From Chrysomallon squamiferum (taxonomy: Eukaryota > Mollusca > Gastropoda > Neomphalida > Peltospiridae), in NCBI GenBank assembly GCA_012295275.1, contig CM022670.1:2598335-2628334 (forward strand): 30,000 nucleotides of DNA. The letters are read 5' to 3'. A program made the position numbers and the translations under genes. A model generated the notes under the pieces. That model had not been told where the DNA came from, made no database searches, and saw nothing but the letters and a program-made list of their open reading frames with translations. Every line of letters begins with the position of its first letter. Position 1 is the stretch's first letter. Positions 1 through 10,862 of this stretch are shown piece by piece.

Positions 1-925
1 CAAAAACGACAGGAAACTTGAACAAAGAAAACGCCAACGTGAACGACATAATTTGGCACTCCTCTGCAGATTCGTAATCTGTCTTCAAACGCCTTCGTTT
101 GACTACGTCGTCTCTTGTTTGGCGTAAACACTCGAACGTAAAATAGCTCGTTTACGGGTAGAAGCTTTCCGTGAGTCCGTCCGGAAGAGAAGTCATCTTA
201 TCTTATCAACGTTGTGCTAATGTGCTAATTGTCGAAGAGACAAGACTACGACGGAGCTGTGCTTCACACTTAACACCCCGACAACAACGTTTACTTACAA
301 GGGATGACAGAAGATTGCACAAACGAAGGGTGGGGGGTGGTGGGGTTGAAAAGAGGGGGATGTGATGATGAAGGTGCGCGAGGGATGGTGTTTGTGGTCA
401 TTAAATCTTTCGATTATTAAAACTATGGATTGTTTCTAAGATAGTTTAGGTATGTATAAATGTTGTGATTGCGTGAAGGTTTGTTTCTATACGTGTGTAT
501 GTGTGTTTGCGTATGTGTTTACATGTTTCCTTCCACAATCTTAAAAGTTATCAGTGTCGTAATCACAAAAGTACATTTTAGTAAGCATGCGTTATGTCAT
601 ATTGGTGATACCGCATGACGCAATAAAAACACGAGATATCACAATCATTCCGTGTGATAGCAAAAATATGACAAAGCTTTTGTTCTTTTTATCTTAGCAT
701 TTTTGTAAACAAAGCATTAATTTAGTGTTTGTTATTCATATAGAAAAACAAAAACAGCTTTAATTTTGGTTTTTAAAAAATGTTTACCTTAATTTATTCC
801 TTCATACATATAAATAAATATACATATATGCATACAGATATACAAAAGAAAAAACAACGTACATGTATATACATACAAGTACATTACTACATACATAAAA
901 ATATATAATATAACCTACGTAAAAA
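1..925. other. Unique intronic sequence, no gene recognised
   Basis: Positions 1-400 are moderately complex, with several CGT/ACG words and a G-rich run at about 330-360. The 171-365 open frame has no recognisable domain and an unlikely composition, so it is not called. From 400 to 925 the sequence grows AT-rich, with a short GT-rich stretch at 490-530. Confidence 0.6.
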
Positions 926-1100
926 CCACACACACATACACATACATACATATATTCATAGATATATACATACATACATACCTATACATACACACATACA
1001 CATACATACATACATACATACATACATACATACATACACACACACACATACATACATACATACATACATACATACATACACAGATACATACATACATACA
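926..1100. repeat. (TACA)n / (CA)n microsatellite
   Basis: A compound TACA/CA array with an ACAC-rich core at about 1036-1049. On the minus strand it translates as an artificial Met-Tyr-Val-Cys repeat. Confidence 0.97.
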
Positions 1101-1858
1101 TTCATGGATAAATGTATATTAATAAATGTATATTACAAGTGTGTAATACAGACTACATACACACGCGTACATTTAATTAACGTATGACTTGTCTTATCAC
1201 ACAAGCACAAACAATGCGACTTAGCAGGTATGTTATCTCTTGACCTATAAATCAGTCGCAGTTAACATTTTGCTGTTTGTTGTTAAGACCCAAACACACA
1301 TCCCATTATTTTCCAGCAAAAAGCATTTTCTTTGTTGTCGTTATTATGAGTAATGAAAATCGAATTTGTTTGAAAATGTAATTGCACTGTAACAGCGCTA
1401 AACACTCATATATTTCTAATAATAATGGCATAATTATATTGGACAAATGGGAAAGATTTTCTAATCAAATAGGTTAGTCGCGAGTACTTTTAGTTGAGTT
1501 TATGCGTGTTTATAAAAAAACAGTTCCAGAAACCTAGACAATGGTCCGCTAAATACTGTTATTTATTATTTTCTTTTGTGAATAAATGTCTGGCGCCATC
1601 CACCTGCTCAGATGTCACAGGAAAGTCTAAAAGATAAAAACTGTCCACAATTCGAGAGAAGCATCTGAATTAGAAAGGCTCATCTAAACAAAATGATTAA
1701 TTTTTTAATTCAAAAATATATTTGTTCTAGCGGTGAAAAAAAAAAAAAAAATAAAAATAAATCATAATTGTTATCTGAACAGTATAATAAATAATTAATT
1801 AAAAATATTTTTTTTCTGTAGTAGAAATGTTTAATCACTGAAACATGTATGTTCTGTA
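1101..1858. other. AT-rich intronic sequence, no gene recognised
   Basis: Non-repetitive AT-rich DNA with an A-run at about 1737-1750. No open frame of interest and no recognisable element. Confidence 0.6.
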
Positions 1859-2010
1859 ATACGTAAAATACGTATGTTGTGTTGCGATTATCTTAAATGT
1901 TTTATACTTCAAAACGTACGACGTATTTTATCTTGAATATGCATACGTATAAGTCAAATACGTACGTTGTATTATAATTCAAATACGTACTTTGTATCAT
2001 AATTCAAATG
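1859..2010. repeat. Short 25 bp tandem repeat within a TACGTA-rich cluster
   Basis: Two adjacent 25 bp copies (1955-1979, 1980-2004) begin CAAATACGTAC, and a third copy begins at 2005. The preceding 100 bp carry further, more diverged copies of TACGTA/ACGTA words, so an older array may extend back to 1859. Confidence 0.7.
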
Positions 2011-2013
2011 CTA

Positions 2014-2160
2014 TTATTCTTATTATTATTATTACTAATTAATTATCAAATTGGTTTATTTTATTTTATTTTATTTGTTTATTTGTTTATTTATTTATTT
2101 GTTTGTTTATTTGTTTATTTACGTATTTATTTATTGTTGTATTTATTTATTTATTATTTG
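2014..2160. repeat. (TTAT)/(TTTG) low-complexity tract
   Basis: ATT repeats, then TTTTA and TTTG/TTTA repeats. The open frame across it is driven by the repeat. Its tail ends in a Lys/Arg-rich stretch resembling a nuclear localisation signal by chance. Confidence 0.9.
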
Positions 2161-2593
2161 TAAAGGAGCTATCTGCATTTATTAACATGGGAAGTCTATA
2201 TCATTTTTATGCCCGATCGCTTTTTATATTTCTGATTATTCACATCAGTTACTGCGCATTATGCGAGTCGGAACAAAGGTACTTGAGGACATTTCAGCTG
2301 CCTTCTGGAGTTAAAAAGAAAAGAAAGGTTTAAATTCATGTGTGAAAATTAATGACCCATTCTACACCCCGTCTCCCTTTAGAAAAAAACAAGAATGAAA
2401 GAAAAGGTTAGTGTTGTTGGATGTATTAGTATGAAGAAAGACCACAGATAGCTCTCATAATGAAGTCTGCTGTATACTCTTGACTTGATCGCTGCAGAAA
2501 TCCGACACTTTGATTCTAATGAAAAGGACATTCTTTACAAACAGCTCGGGTGTTTCTTAAAAATCATATTCATAGATAGTAATTCACCGGCCC

Positions 2594-2595
<2 letters not shown>

Positions 2596-2648
<53 letters not shown>

Positions 2649-2695
2649 CAAACAACAAACAAGAAGAAGAAGAAGAAGAAAAAGAAAAAAAAAAA
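2596..2695. repeat. Poly(A) tract followed by AAG-rich tract
   Basis: An uninterrupted run of A at 2596-2643 is followed by (AAG)n and A-rich sequence. It could be the tail of an old retroposed element, but no element body is recognised upstream. Confidence 0.95.
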
Positions 2696-2789
2696 TCTTA
2701 CACTTTTTGACAGCTCTGCTGGGGATACCCCCGTCGCGAAGAAGGTGAATTTTTTTTTTTCAAATCTTATATTTTATTTATCTTCAATC

Positions 2790-3180
2790 TGACAATGGGA
2801 TGCAATTACCGGTATTAAAGACAGCAAGACGGGGCGAAAAACTCTAATACCGAAACTGACATGAATAGCACTGTAACGATTTGGTAATTTGATTTAGACA
2901 CCCACAGTCAATTCAGTTTAAATATCGGGTTTCTGGAAAGACAGCACATCGAAAATTAAATCCCCTCAAACCATTCGTCTACGAATTTCACGGGCACAGC
3001 GTGATAACATTATAATGACTCGTCGTCTGTAGAACTGATATACAATATGTATATTTTAGTAACTGGAACGGGTTGCGTTCTGAATGTCTGACTTCAGTAT
3101 TTGAAATAGAGTCCCAGTGAATAAGACCGATCATGACGTATACTTAATAGATGAATACTTTATGGTCTTTGATTGTTAGT
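2790..3180. other. High-complexity intronic island, candidate regulatory sequence
   Basis: About 390 bp almost free of simple repeats, with balanced composition, between a poly(A)/poly(T) area and a long GA tract. It contains AATTA-type homeodomain words and no coding potential. Regulatory role is inference only. Confidence 0.3.
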
Positions 3181-3267
3181 CATACTGTGCTGCATTATTT
3201 CGGAGGGAGGTGTAAAAAAATGGTGAGAAAGAGATGAAAGAAAGATGACGAGGGGAGTGAGAGAAAC

Positions 3268-3735
<468 letters not shown>

Positions 3736-4005
3736 CACAAAATAAAATAAAAAATAAAAAATATCTAATTTGTTAATTTTGATTACATTTGTTATCTCTG
3801 AGATCAGATAAAATATTTAAATAGTTCCAAAGCATTATTAATAAATTACCTGAAAATGAGGTTAATTTCTTTTACGTGTCAGAAAAATGAATAATTTATT
3901 CACACGGTTGAATTGGTTTGTTAGGTTACTGCCATGTGAAAAACGTAATGCTTTCATTTTATTTGTACAAGAAGTAAATACTGGAAACAGTGGTATTTAT
4001 TCTTC

Positions 4006-4145
4006 ATGTGTGTGTATGTGTGCATGTGTGTGTGTGTGTGTGAATGTATTTGGATGTTTAGATTTGTATCTATAGATATGTATGTGTGTGTGTGTATGTG
4101 TGTGTGTTTGTGTGTGCGTGTTTGTGTGTGAGTGTGTATGCATGT
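4006..4145. repeat. (TG)n / TGTATG microsatellite
   Basis: Interrupted GT repeat with TATG and TTTG variants. The short open frame at 3887-4075 runs into it and shows no recognisable domain. Confidence 0.95.
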
Positions 4146-5077
4146 AATTACATTCCGCAGCTAAACATTACAAATTCTGAAGAATTAAATTACAATTTCA
4201 ATTATACTTTTCATATTTAATACATATTTTAAAAATAGTCGTTTAATTGAATTTATCATAATATATAAACACACACAGATATTTCTTTTTTTGTTTTAAA
4301 GACACATACATCCTTAAATAATTGTTTACATTTCATTATCACATTCTTTCCTCTTCTTTTTTTCTATTAATTTTTTTTTTTTTTTTTGGACATTAAACAA
4401 ATCAGACTCGTCAGTTAAAGCATTCCAGAGTATTTCTTTGTTTTAATAACAACAACAACACCACCACCAACAAACCGAATCAATAACGCAGCCCGCAGAA
4501 ATACATAACGCAAAACTCCGGCCCTGTTTGTTTAAGCGATAAACTATTTTTCTTATCATTTCGACAGAGGTTTATGGGATAACAGATGACATGAAATCCG
4601 ATTGTTACTGGTGTTATTTGATTTAAAAAAGTCTCTTCCACATGAACCTCGGCAGATAGCGAGTAGCGAGGAACGTAATCTTGCACGTTCTTGTATAACA
4701 CGACTGTTCCGCTAAATACAGGTTGCTGGATAAAAGGACTGAAGGCAAATATTTATTTTCGGGATATTGTTTGTCTAGAAGTGTCAGCGTATCTAAATTT
4801 TTTTTTTTTTTGTTGTTGATGTCTCAAGTTTTCGTCATTTCTGACCGTTGACAGATATCGTTTAGTAAATATTTTCGTTTCGTATTTGTAGATTTATTTA
4901 TTGAGGTGAAAAAAAAAAAAATAATAATTGAATTTATCTCTTGTGGTTTGTTTATGTTTCTCGTATGCTTGTGGCAAATGAAAAGGTTGTCATCATCATC
5001 ATTATTTTTAATATAATTATTCTTATAACATTCACTATCACCTAAATTAGTATGATCATTGGAACCACCGTTTCCAT
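4146..5077. other. Mixed intronic sequence, no gene recognised
   Basis: AT-rich sequence with poly(T) at about 4371-4387 and 4799-4811, a short AAC/ACC run at 4448-4475, and a more complex stretch at about 4480-4740. The reverse open frame at 4480-4701 has ordinary composition but no recognised domain, so it is not called. Confidence 0.5.
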
Positions 5078-5322
5078 CTTCATCACCACCATTATCATCA
5101 TTCAATCATCATACTATCTTCATCACCACCATTATCATCATTCAAATCATCATACTATCTTCATCACCACCATTGTCATCATTCAAATCATCATCATCTT
5201 CATCACCACCATTGTCATCATTCAGATCACCATACTATCTTCATCACCACCATTATCATCATTCAAATCATCATACTGTCTTCCACCACAATTACCATCA
5301 TTGCTATCACGTTTATCATCAT
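5078..5322. repeat. Minisatellite, 39-41 bp unit, five copies plus a degenerate sixth
   Basis: Units begin CTTCATCACCACCATT at 5078, 5118, 5159, 5198 and 5239, and a decayed sixth begins at 5280. Copies differ by few substitutions and by 1-2 base length changes, so reading frame is not preserved and the His/Ser-rich translations are artefacts. A TCATCA trinucleotide background suggests it arose from an ATC microsatellite. Confidence 0.93.
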
Positions 5323-5421
5323 CGTCGTCATCATTGATATAGAACATCAACATTCACACCATATTCACGACCACAACAATTATCGTTACCGAAATCATTA
5401 TCATCGTCATCGTCAAAACAC

Positions 5422-5455
<34 letters not shown>

Positions 5456-5456
5456 G
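5422..5456. repeat. (ATT)n microsatellite
   Basis: About 33 bp of ATT repeats. Confidence 0.95.
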
Positions 5457-6300
5457 TCATTCTTTTTTCTTCTGTGTTTATAAATTTCATAAAGTGTTGT
5501 GTTTAATATTATTTCGCGATCATAACATTATGCACGAAGCGGTCAATAAAACACAGTGACACGAAGCAGCAGACTTTGAAACCCACACACAGAAAAATCT
5601 TTTCAATGGCGTGTTCATTTACCGGGTGGAGAAAACTGTTCATTCGGAACCGTTCTGTAATTAAAATATACAAACCAACTCAACCGAAGTGTAACGTGAA
5701 TAAAACTCTTTTATTTTTTTTTATTTTTTTTTTTTTTTTTTTTTTATTTATGATTATTATTATTATTATTTTTTTTTACAATGATTATCTCTAATTACTG
5801 CGGGCGCCCTTTTATCTCGGGAGGAATTTACAAAAGAAACATATTTTTTTCAGCGATTGTTTCCGGGTCGTGTGTTGATGGGTGGGGCGGGTGATGGTGT
5901 AAACATCTGGTTATTTGTAATCAAACAATATCTCGACGGTAATGTTTTGCAAATTAATTAACCACAGATTGCATTGTTACAGAGTAATGTTGTTCTTTTT
6001 TGTTTTGTTTTTTAATTTTTTTGTTTAAATTTATTTTTGTAAAAAAAAAAATTAATTAAATTCGAGTCTATTATTTGTGCATTTGAATAGTCATAAACTA
6101 GGAAATTCAGAAAGCACTGGATTTTTGTTCTTACTGTTGTTGTTGTTATTATATAACTGAGTAATAATTAATTAACAAAACAAAAATATTTATAATATAT
6201 TTAAAATGTACACTGAATTCCTGTATTCCATTATGGTCTTAGTCACAGTATGATCTCTATTTATTTTTAATTATTAAAATTTCTTTCTTTCATTTACTCA
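5457..6300. other. Intronic sequence with T-rich tract, no gene recognised
   Basis: Contains a T/ATT-rich tract at 5708-5778, a more complex stretch at 5780-5960, and A/T runs after 6000. A good RUNX-type word (TAACCACAG) lies at about 5959-5967. No coding potential. Confidence 0.5.
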
Positions 6301-6309
6301 TATTTCTAA

Positions 6310-6680
6310 AACACAAAAAAAAAAAATAAAAATAAAAAATAAAAAACTTTATTAGAAATATTTATTTATATAATTCTATTTTATTTTATTTTATTTTATT
6401 TTTTTTATTTATTTATTTATTTATTTTTCTGGCTGTTATTATATCAAGTTATTTATAAATATTTAGGATAAAAAGTTTGAAAATTTTCATATTTTTCATA
6501 TATAACAACAACAACAACAACAATAATAATAATAAGCAATAAATAAATAAAAAATAATATAAGCGATAAATAAATAAATAAATAAATAAATATATATATA
6601 TATATATATAAAATAATAAGCAATAAATAAATTAAAAAATAATAATATAAGCGATATATATATATATATAAATGTACTGA
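6310..6680. repeat. AT-rich low-complexity block: (ATTTT)n, (AAC)n, (AAT)n, (AAAT)n, (TA)n
   Basis: A patchwork of short tandem repeats, including ATTTT at 6376-6425, ACA at 6505-6521, AAAT at 6569-6590 and TA at 6590-6610 and 6654-6670. Confidence 0.9.
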
Positions 6681-7040
6681 GTTTCGGGTTTCTCCATGAA
6701 GATTGAATCCAGTGACATGTAATGATAAGCGAGTAAGAATAACTCAAAAAGAATCAAAGACTTCACATTAATGTCGTTATACAAGAATTCGCCTTTATTT
6801 CATTTTAATATATGCACCGGTTTATGAAGCCAGATTGTCAGACAGATATGTGACACTGTATATCACAACGTTCTCATCAATAAACAAGGTTATAAAAAAA
6901 AAACAGTATTATGTAGTGACTGGGTATAATAAAGTTAAATTATTTTTATGTGCTTCTTCCACGAAGCATTTGTAATAAAAGAAGAAGAAGAAGAAAAGGA
7001 AGAGAAAGAAGATTTTAAAAAGCACAGGCACAATAATGAT

Positions 7041-7494
7041 ATATACAAACTGCTCTTTATTTGCATCTTCAGATAACTATTTCTCAGCCTCGTATTTGTC
7101 TATCATTTATCATATCTACAGAAAAAGGACTGAACTTTATGAAGTAGCTTAAAATAAACTGTTGAAATTCTATACTAAAGGATCACATAGGTATTTATAC
7201 CTGTATATATACATATTATTATTTTCATTATTATTATTTTTTTTTTTACGGTGAATGTTTCAACTGAATTATTTTCCACAAAAGCAACTCTGCAATGCAT
7301 TCGTATGCGATGATAAAAACTGTTCGCTAGCAGTTGTCATTAAACGGACAAAGGAAACCTTTGTGAAGTAAAGAATAAAACACTTCAAAAAGATCACGAG
7401 ATAGGTAAAGATTTAATTCAGCTTCTAAATAAAAAGAAATATACGGACTGCCTTATATTAATACCTTCAGAGGACCGATTATTAGTTCGTATGT
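7041..7494. repeat. Possible ancient ~200 bp tandem duplication, strongly degraded
   Basis: The block 7041-7098 (ATATAC..ACTGC..CTTCAGA..CGTAT) resembles 7439-7494 in word order, with a weaker echo ending TCGTATG at 7300-7306. GAAGTA..GGATCACATAGGTA at 7141-7193 resembles GAAGTA..AGATCACGAGATAGGTA at 7364-7407. Spacings of roughly 200 bp fit an old tandem unit. Identity is low and was judged by eye. Confidence 0.35.
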
Positions 7495-7604
7495 AACATG
7501 TAATCCTTCAAAACTTGAGCGTACAAGTAAAATACCTCTGATGGGTTTAATGTAAATTTAGATTTTTGGGTGCACTGTTATGCTATGATTGAAAGTCAGT
7601 TTTG

Positions 7605-7607
<3 letters not shown>

Positions 7608-7672
<65 letters not shown>
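7608..7672. repeat. (GA)n microsatellite
   Basis: About 65 bp of pure GA. Confidence 0.98.
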
Positions 7673-7676
<4 letters not shown>

Positions 7677-7705
7677 TTTATAAATATTTTATTTCTAATT
7701 CAATT

Positions 7706-7706
7706 G

Positions 7707-7772
<66 letters not shown>

Positions 7773-7825
7773 GTTATTGTTGTTGTTGTCATTATTATTA
7801 TCACTATTGTTGTTGTTGTTATTAC
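7706..7825. repeat. (TTA)n then (TTG)n microsatellite
   Basis: Pure TTA to about 7771, then TTG/TTA interruptions. With the preceding GA tract it gives fake Arg-Glu and poly-Tyr/poly-Ile translations. Confidence 0.97.
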
Positions 7826-8436
7826 AAACGAATGGTACATTAAACGAAAATAAATCAAGAACTTTCTTCCTTTGTTCTCAAAATCTATACTGTTTTAATT
7901 ATTAATCAATTGTAGGAAATGACTTCATTATAAATTATATCCAATTCATTTATCAAATAATCCAATTAATTTAATGTTTTCTGAATAAAGAATAAGAATT
8001 TTCAATATTCGAATGTATATTTATAAATAGGTATGTACTTATATAAATATGTGCATGTTTGTAAATATATGTGTATAATTATGCCTAATAAAACTGCATA
8101 TAAATACATATAGTTTATTTTATTTATACTAGACAGTTGTCATGTGATTTTTAGGTGATCAGATATTATGAATTATAAAAAATTATTACTGAAGAGATCG
8201 AAAAATAAATTTATAATGAAAAACCTGTTTGAAAAATTGAGCAGTTTAAAAATCAAATTATTTATGATCTGATAATTGCTATGCATTTCAAAATTTCAAA
8301 TAAATAAATAAATACTTAAAAGCAAGTAAACATTTTTAGTTTTTAAAGCTAACTGTGTCATCATATAATTATTTGTGGGGAATTTTCATACGAAACACTA
8401 TTAATAATAAAATACACAATCAAGTAAATTAGAAAA
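7826..8436. other. AT-rich intronic sequence, no gene recognised
   Basis: Very AT-rich single-copy-looking DNA with short TATA/AAATA runs. No open frame or element can be supported. Confidence 0.6.
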
Positions 8437-8496
8437 TAAATAAATAAATAAATAAAAAAAATAAATAAATAAATAAAATAAAAAATAAATAAATAA

Positions 8497-8540
<44 letters not shown>

Positions 8541-8730
8541 GTAAATAAATAAGTAAATAAGAATAAATAAATAAATAAACAAACAAAAAAACAAATTAAT
8601 AAATAAGTAAATAAATAAGTAAATAAATAAATATATATATATATATAAATAAATGAATAAATAAATAAACAAACAAATAAAGAAACAAATAAATAAATAA
8701 GTAAATAAATAAATAAATAAATATAAACTA
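8437..8730. repeat. (AAAT)n array with internal poly(A) and (TA)n
   Basis: About 290 bp of AAAT/AAGT/AAAC tetranucleotides, with an A run at about 8501-8529 and a TA run at about 8631-8647. Two long reverse open frames through it are artefacts rich in Ile, Tyr, Leu and Phe. Confidence 0.97.
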
Positions 8731-9316
8731 TAAAGAAAAATACGCAATGAAACACAAATTTATTTGACAATTTTCTTTTCTTTTTTCTTTTTCCTTTGTT
8801 GATTTGTTTCTTTCTTTCTTTCATTTCATACTTTCGTTCTTTCATTATTAATGCGGTATTTATATTTAAGCTACGTTTCTTTATACTGTAATATTCGTTT
8901 TTGTTTGTTTTAATGTACTGACGATCAATAGATACTTTATCACATTAACTCTTGTTAGAATTAATAGAAAGTAAAATAAAAGATTAAGGGGACTTTCTTT
9001 AATTAGCAGTTTACTCAGTGAAGAAGAATTCGTGTTATTTGTGTTTTAATAACTGGAGAATCTTAAATAAGATAAGGAAATATTGCGAGATCTGATAAAC
9101 CGGGTGTTTCAAAAAATCCATTAAACTGACCGTTAGAAAGTGAATTTTATACAACTTGAAAATTAGTATTTGTGTAATCTGAAGTATATTCATATAAATA
9201 AATAAATATATATATATATATAAATTTTATATAACTTTAATATTGGTGTAATTTGAATTATATTCATAAATGCTAACACACATACACATACAAACATTTT
9301 ATTGTTATTATTTATT
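8731..9316. other. AT-rich intronic sequence, no gene recognised
   Basis: Contains a TTTC/TTTCTT pyrimidine stretch at 8770-8845 and a TA run at about 9206-9222. AAATTTTATAC/ATTTTATATAAC and TTTGAATTATATTCATA words recur at about 9140-9270, hinting at a local ~90 bp duplication. No gene. Confidence 0.5.
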
Positions 9317-9318
9317 TA

Positions 9319-9320
9319 CG

Positions 9321-9372
<52 letters not shown>

Positions 9373-9391
9373 ATTATTATTATTATTATTA
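9319..9391. repeat. (ATT)n microsatellite
   Basis: About 70 bp of ATT repeats with one TAATTA interruption near 9365. Confidence 0.97.
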
Positions 9392-9545
9392 AAATACCGC
9401 TAAACGGCATCCGTCTTTTAAGCTAGTCCAAACAGTGTTGACATTTTAGTCTTCACCTAGTACGTAACCACGTGGTAGCTTGAGGGCTAGGGTCACGCGT
9501 ACATTTCATTTACCAAGCATCGTATTTATTATTTAAATAAAAAGT

Positions 9546-9547
<2 letters not shown>

Positions 9548-9580
<33 letters not shown>

Positions 9581-9620
9581 TTGTGTGTGTTTGTTTGTGA
9601 GTGTGTGTGTGAGTCAATGA
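9548..9620. repeat. (GT)n microsatellite
   Basis: GT repeat with TATG and TTTG interruptions. The short unique block before it (9392-9545) includes a CACGTG E-box at about 9470-9475. Confidence 0.95.
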
Positions 9621-9751
9621 TTACTGATAATAGAGGGTGGCTTCCTTTTGAAGCTAACGTTACACAGAAAGAATGAAAATACTTAGAAATAATTATATTT
9701 CTTGGAATTAGCCTTGTGTAAGCGTTCTAATATGTCTGAGAGATAATCTTA

Positions 9752-9862
9752 TAGACAGATAGATATACAGACATATAGACTGAATGATAGATACGAATGT
9801 AGATAGACAGACAGATAGATAGATAGATAAATAGATAGATATATAGATAGATAGACAGATAA
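9752..9862. repeat. (GATA)n / (GACA)n microsatellite
   Basis: TAGA/CAGA tetranucleotide array ending about 130 bp before the dachshund donor. The overlapping reverse open frames are repeat translations. Confidence 0.95.
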
Positions 9863-9991
9863 TAAGAGCGAACACAAACACTGGCATCTAGATTTAACAG
9901 CAGCATCAAAAGGACTGGACATAATAAATAACTTACGAAACAGCAGGAACCAAACAAAAAACAACGAGAGTTAAAAAGAAACGTAAAAGTT

Positions 9992-9999
9992 ACTTACCT
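9992..9999 (-). other. Splice donor of the dachshund first coding exon
   Basis: The minus strand reads AG|GTAAGT, a perfect consensus 5' splice site, just after the conserved CysThrAsn residues that close the SKI/SNO/DAC domain. Reading on gives a stop codon at once (9996-9994), as expected for intron. The intron is phase 2. Position and phase fit the family's exon structure. Confidence 0.93.
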
Positions 10000-10473
10000 C
10001 GAGTTCGTGCAGTCGTCGTAGAGGATGTCGAACTCTTTACACGACACGAGCTTACATCTGTTTACACCCGGCTGTATGGCCCCGAGACCCCTAAGGATCC
10101 GGACCTGTTCGACGTTGCACACGATGGGGGTGATGTCGAGACGCTTGAGTTTGGTGTAGACGGTGTGCAGACCTCCGACTAGGTGTTTCAGGAACAGTTC
10201 GAACGCCTGCGGAAGACAAATCAGCTCACGGTTGTCCACCAGAAACGCGGCGATTTTCGCCCCTCGGTAGTCAATGAGTTTGCACACGTTGTTTTCCGGG
10301 TGGCAGGCCACTGGAGGGGGTGAGCTGTAGCTGGTCGCTTTCTGGAGTTTATTCATCAAATTCAGAGGGTGGGCCAGGCTCGGGGTGATCCCGGGGGTCG
10401 GGCTGGCCTGGGAGACGGAATGAATCCCCTCCCGGACCGCCTGACTCTGGGGTGACTCCATCATTCCGAACAT
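9998..10473 (-). CDS. dac: Dachshund/DACH transcriptional cofactor, first coding exon (SKI/SNO/DAC domain)
   Basis: The exon encodes 158 complete codons plus two bases of the next. Residues about 1-60 are a Ser/Pro/Gln-rich, probably disordered leader. Residues about 61-157 match the dachbox-N/SKI-SNO-DAC fold, with the hallmark CLPQ at 86-89, a LFLKHLVGGLHTVYTKLKRL helix region at 93-112 and RILRGLGAIQPGVNRCKL at 125-142, nearly invariant in animal DACH proteins. The family are nuclear corepressors that act with Six/Eya and Smad/NCoR partners in eye, limb and neural development. The ATG at 10473 is preceded by an in-frame stop at 10501-10503. ATGs at 10464 and 10461 are alternatives, and the last has the better context (A at -3, G at +4). 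The exon ends at AG|GTAAGT in phase 2, which fits continuation into the Arg-Pro-Gly-Arg-rich linker of the family. The leader is shorter than in vertebrate DACH1, and no poly-Gly/Ser/Asn runs are seen. Later exons (dachbox-C) lie outside the window. Family assignment is very secure; exact start is less so. Confidence 0.96.
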
Positions 10474-10740
10474 GAGTAGAACGAACGGAAAGAAATGTAT
10501 TCAAGTGAGCATAAGCTCGATTCCTCAAAAGATAAATACAATTGAAGTTATTCGTAAGCGGGGCTGACTTACTGCGCCGCGAAGCCCCGCCCACCGCGAG
10601 CCGCGCTTCACCCGCTGTCGACTCGAGCCGTCAATCAACGGAACGTCAACCGCTAATTCGCACCGGAACTGCTTGTACAAATATCGTAAATACGGAGTAG
10701 ACACGGCTCTTGCTTGTACAACTTGTTGTCATTTATGGAC
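10474..10740 (-). promoter_or_regulatory. CpG-rich 5' leader and putative core promoter of dachshund
   Basis: The GC- and CpG-rich character of the exon continues upstream to about 10640 and then drops to AT-rich DNA. A GC box lies at 10584-10592 (GCCCCGCCC on plus, GGGCGGGGC on minus). No clear TATA box stands at a sensible distance; only a weak CATAAATG-like word occurs near 10728-10735 on the minus strand. A strong donor-like GTAAGT on the minus strand at 10572-10567 could end a noncoding leader exon. The transcription start cannot be set from sequence alone. Confidence 0.55.
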
Positions 10741-10799
10741 AGCATAAAATAAAGCAAAGGTTAAACTAGCCCTTCAGGTGGCAGCGTTCTGTTGTTAAA

Positions 10800-10862
10800 A
10801 ATAAGCGCCTCGGCTCTCGCCTCGTGCTCGAGGTGGTGGCTGGGAGCCGGGCCGAACTATTG
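10800..10862. promoter_or_regulatory. GC-rich patch with nested hairpin upstream of dachshund
   Basis: About 330 bp upstream of the start codon is a short CpG-containing patch. It holds an outer inverted repeat CGGCTC (10811-10816) / GAGCCG (10844-10849) and an inner one CCTCG (10820-10824) / CGAGG (10829-10833) with a TGCT loop. It is a plausible proximal regulatory or leader element. The function is inference. Confidence 0.3.

Noticed and set aside
2103-2333. Open frame ending in a Lys/Arg cluster like a nuclear localisation signal
   Set aside because: It starts in a TTAT/TTTG repeat, and the basic end comes from AAAGAAAAG sequence. No domain.
8361-8845. Long reverse open frames rich in Ile, Leu, Tyr and Phe
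   Set aside because: They arise from an AAAT tetranucleotide array that is free of stops in that orientation.
10349-10594. 81-codon minus-strand open frame overlapping the dachshund exon
   Set aside because: It is an alternative frame over the conserved coding sequence and its leader. The dachbox-N frame is the one with family similarity.
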